64,000 nt of DNA from Celeribacter naphthalenivorans (GTDB lineage: Bacteria; Pseudomonadota; Alphaproteobacteria; Rhodobacterales; Rhodobacteraceae): assembly GCF_020524585.1 (NCBI RefSeq), contig NZ_JAIVLK010000001.1, positions 248,001 to 312,000 on the forward strand, in the 5' to 3' direction. The translations under genes and the position numbers were made by a program. Positions within the stretch are counted from its first letter, which is position 1, and the number at the start of each line of letters is the position of its first letter. Under the pieces are notes generated by a model. The model searched no databases. It was not told where the DNA came from and saw only the letters and a list, made by a program, of their open reading frames with translations. Positions 63,301-64,000 of the stretch are shown piece by piece.

Positions 63301-64000
63301 CTATTCCGTTGGATCAGCTCGATGCCAGCTGGCGGCTTGCTCAGACGAAGATGTGGCCGTTTTCGATCTTTGCCAAGTCCTCTGTGCGGAAACTTCTGCA
63401 AACCTACGCAGAAAGCGGGAAGGCCGATCCCCAATCCGATATCGCCGCGCTGGCGGAGGCCAAGCGCGCCCGAGCAGAAATTGAGGCAACTCCGCTCACC
63501 GGGTGTCCGGTGGTCAAGGGCGTCGAGACCGATGCAGGGCAGCTGGCGGCTTGGATTGATCTTGCCTGCGCACTGAAGGCGGCGCTTGCCGAGATTGCGC
63601 CTTTTGCCTCTGACCGGGCCCGCTGGGAGGCCGCCAGCCATAGTCTTGCCAAGCGCAGTGCCGGGGAGCTGCGAAACGCGATCACTCTGTTTCGGCACAA
63701 TCATGACAGTTGGCAAGAGCATATGGCGGCCTTTGCCCGTGTCGCAGAAGCATCGCCTGACGGGATGACTTTGTCTGCGCTCTGTGCTTCTCTGAAAAGC
63801 ATTCTGGACAACAAGGAGCACCTGCAGGATTGGACCCGGTGGGTCAATGTCCGGTCTCAGGCCGCTGGTGCAGGGCTTGAAGCCCTTGTCCTGGCGGTGG
63901 AAGACGGACTGGTAGAAGACAATGTCGAGGATGCCTTTGTCTCGGCCTATGCAGCATGGTGGCTGCCGCAGGCCATGGATGCGCAACCTGAATTGCGGGG
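60378..64000 (+). CDS. DUF4011-type large helicase with N-terminal transglutaminase-like domain (partial, runs off window)
   Basis: At least 1207 codons, open to the window end. Residues ~1-120 form a beta-rich domain (SLAEKVNFASAQNGVSIVRN). Residues ~200-300 form a transglutaminase-like fold: Cys228 in LATCLDSALLMAACLEAAGL, His254 in FSEGHAWTGVWL, with METT where an Asp is usual. The DUF4011 signature RWQRKLLDLSLRNRLLNFKD lies at about 387-406, and the SF1-helicase Walker A IGPPGTGKSQTIANII at about 696. A ~500-residue insertion (helical, Ala-rich) follows; later helicase motifs, and any nuclease/DUF3320 domain, lie beyond the edge. Start ATG 60378; ribosome site weak. Such COG1112-like proteins occur in defence islands. 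Confidence 0.88.
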   Translation, partial: MSFDKIEEEAQRGLMLELSLAEKVNFASAQNGVSIVRNVRLLNFSDDLFENITVELTCHPGLIRAKSWAVDRLAPGQSQDLHDLETPLDTVILGGLNEAEWGDMQFVVRQGDRELLHERRPIEMLARDEWGGVGGMAHLLAAFVSPNDAVVASLLKEASRLLEAAGQSGSMDGYQSRDPARSWMLAGAIWSAVTGMGLTYAVPPASFEMRGQKIRDPGRIKSEGLATCLDSALLMAACLEAAGLNPVVLFSEGHAWTGVWLTERDFGTISEPDVMTVRKAIDAREFVVMETTLLTKKPSVGFEQAVDTARDLTSERNEHSFVMAVDIRRARAARIRPLASHRAEAPVIAEEKGVASPAALPQPLDFGLLPGDFLQEDVPSTPADRISRWQRKLLDLSLRNRLLNFKDSKQTLPFLCPNVSALEDQLADGKKFRALALKDEDPVGARDLLVKDEPRILEEVAKDAFAKGQIAVPLTRKESERRLLELHRRAKSDMQEGGTNTLFLAAGFLRWKKSEGDTRSYRAPLLLVPVKISRKSAQSEFVIEHHEDEVRFNTTLLEFLKRDFDLKVPELEGDLPRDESGFDLPRIFEIMRRKVRDVAGFEVVEELALSTFSFAKFLMWKDLVERTDSLRESALVKHLVDSPADPFLADGAAGLPVAADVDRRLAPRDLFTPLPADSSQLAAVLAAQEGHDFVLIGPPGTGKSQTIANIISQCLAMQKTVLFVAEKSAALDVVQRRLASHGLGDAVLELHSNKADRKSVLSQLGRSWARAASASEDEWIKVTDDLTVTREQLNTYVTALHKKGTQGFSVFQAIGKAAGQEQSFSLSFANKDAHDAESYMHLMKLAEALGRCREIVAGRMPLPLVQAEEWSFGWQADLLDRSAKLGTATRELTEAAEALARHVGLAWSGAGDADELARLLQLSSVPEAGDDVSWALTRDAMEMRAQAEALTNKLASYNAAAGRASAQYPMEHLDSIPLDQLDASWRLAQTKMWPFSIFAKSSVRKLLQTYAESGKADPQSDIAALAEAKRARAEIEATPLTGCPVVKGVETDAGQLAAWIDLACALKAALAEIAPFASDRARWEAASHSLAKRSAGELRNAITLFRHNHDSWQEHMAAFARVAEASPDGMTLSALCASLKSILDNKEHLQDWTRWVNVRSQAAGAGLEALVLAVEDGLVEDNVEDAFVSAYAAWWLPQAMDAQPELR

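Overview
The window is a high-GC alphaproteobacterial chromosome segment, most likely Rhodobacteraceae (Roseobacter group). Pointers are the monomeric NADP isocitrate dehydrogenase, an Anbu proteasome-like operon, a DUF2927 lipoprotein beside SPFH/TelA/XpaC genes, a 77-aa DUF1127 protein, an FnrL-type box before ompW, and RNase P RNA. This assignment rests on gene content only; no search was run. Most of the window is densely packed core genome. Many long antisense ORFs are codon shadows of the real genes.

Layout. 1-9.2 kb: end of an RND pump, a soluble three-PAS chemoreceptor, icd, then the four-gene Anbu operon (ATP-grasp, alpha-E, transglutaminase, Anbu). 9.2-13.3 kb (minus): kinase, dtd, tsaE, tsaB, tsaC and tsaD, a compact run holding all four bacterial t6A enzymes. 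13.3-19.8 kb: zinc-ribbon protein, a lone CZB protein, then a coupled set of a 28-aa membrane peptide, XpaC-like, TelA-like, DUF2927 lipoprotein and SPFH-GYF protein. 19.8-26.9 kb: pseudouridine synthase with a long Gly/Lys/Arg tail, ompW with an FNR box, tadA, two secreted proteins, an ECF sigma factor with a membrane protein and a CnrX-like sensor, an MBL hydrolase and a ceramidase-like protein. 27-33.1 kb: gatCA, a lipoprotein, an amidase, rnpB, a DUF533 protein, and a DMT permease behind an FMN riboswitch (predicted riboflavin importer), then rpmG.

33.2-54.2 kb: acetyltransferase, nested palindromes, half-size EamA, BI-1, DUF1127, LysR, quinone oxidoreductase, an XRE regulator, hisN-like phosphatase, two purine deaminases around two CAP-domain proteins, mgtE, 5-FCL, YmdB-type phosphoesterase, SLC13-RCK permease, YebC, a LysG/LysE-type pair, a decayed FAD oxidoreductase, a DMT permease, DUF465, a nuclease and tRNA-Val(TAC).

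54.2-64 kb looks like a tRNA-Val-associated accessory island. It has a decayed tyrosine integrase, an excisionase-like gene and an IS3-type remnant. After these come an SbcD/YhaO-like phosphoesterase overlapping a YhaN-like 1145-aa SMC-type ATPase, and divergently a very large DUF4011-type helicase with an N-terminal transglutaminase-like domain that runs off the window. This three-gene cassette is the best candidate for an undescribed (possibly defence) system here. Functional links between genes are inferred from adjacency, overlap and known families.
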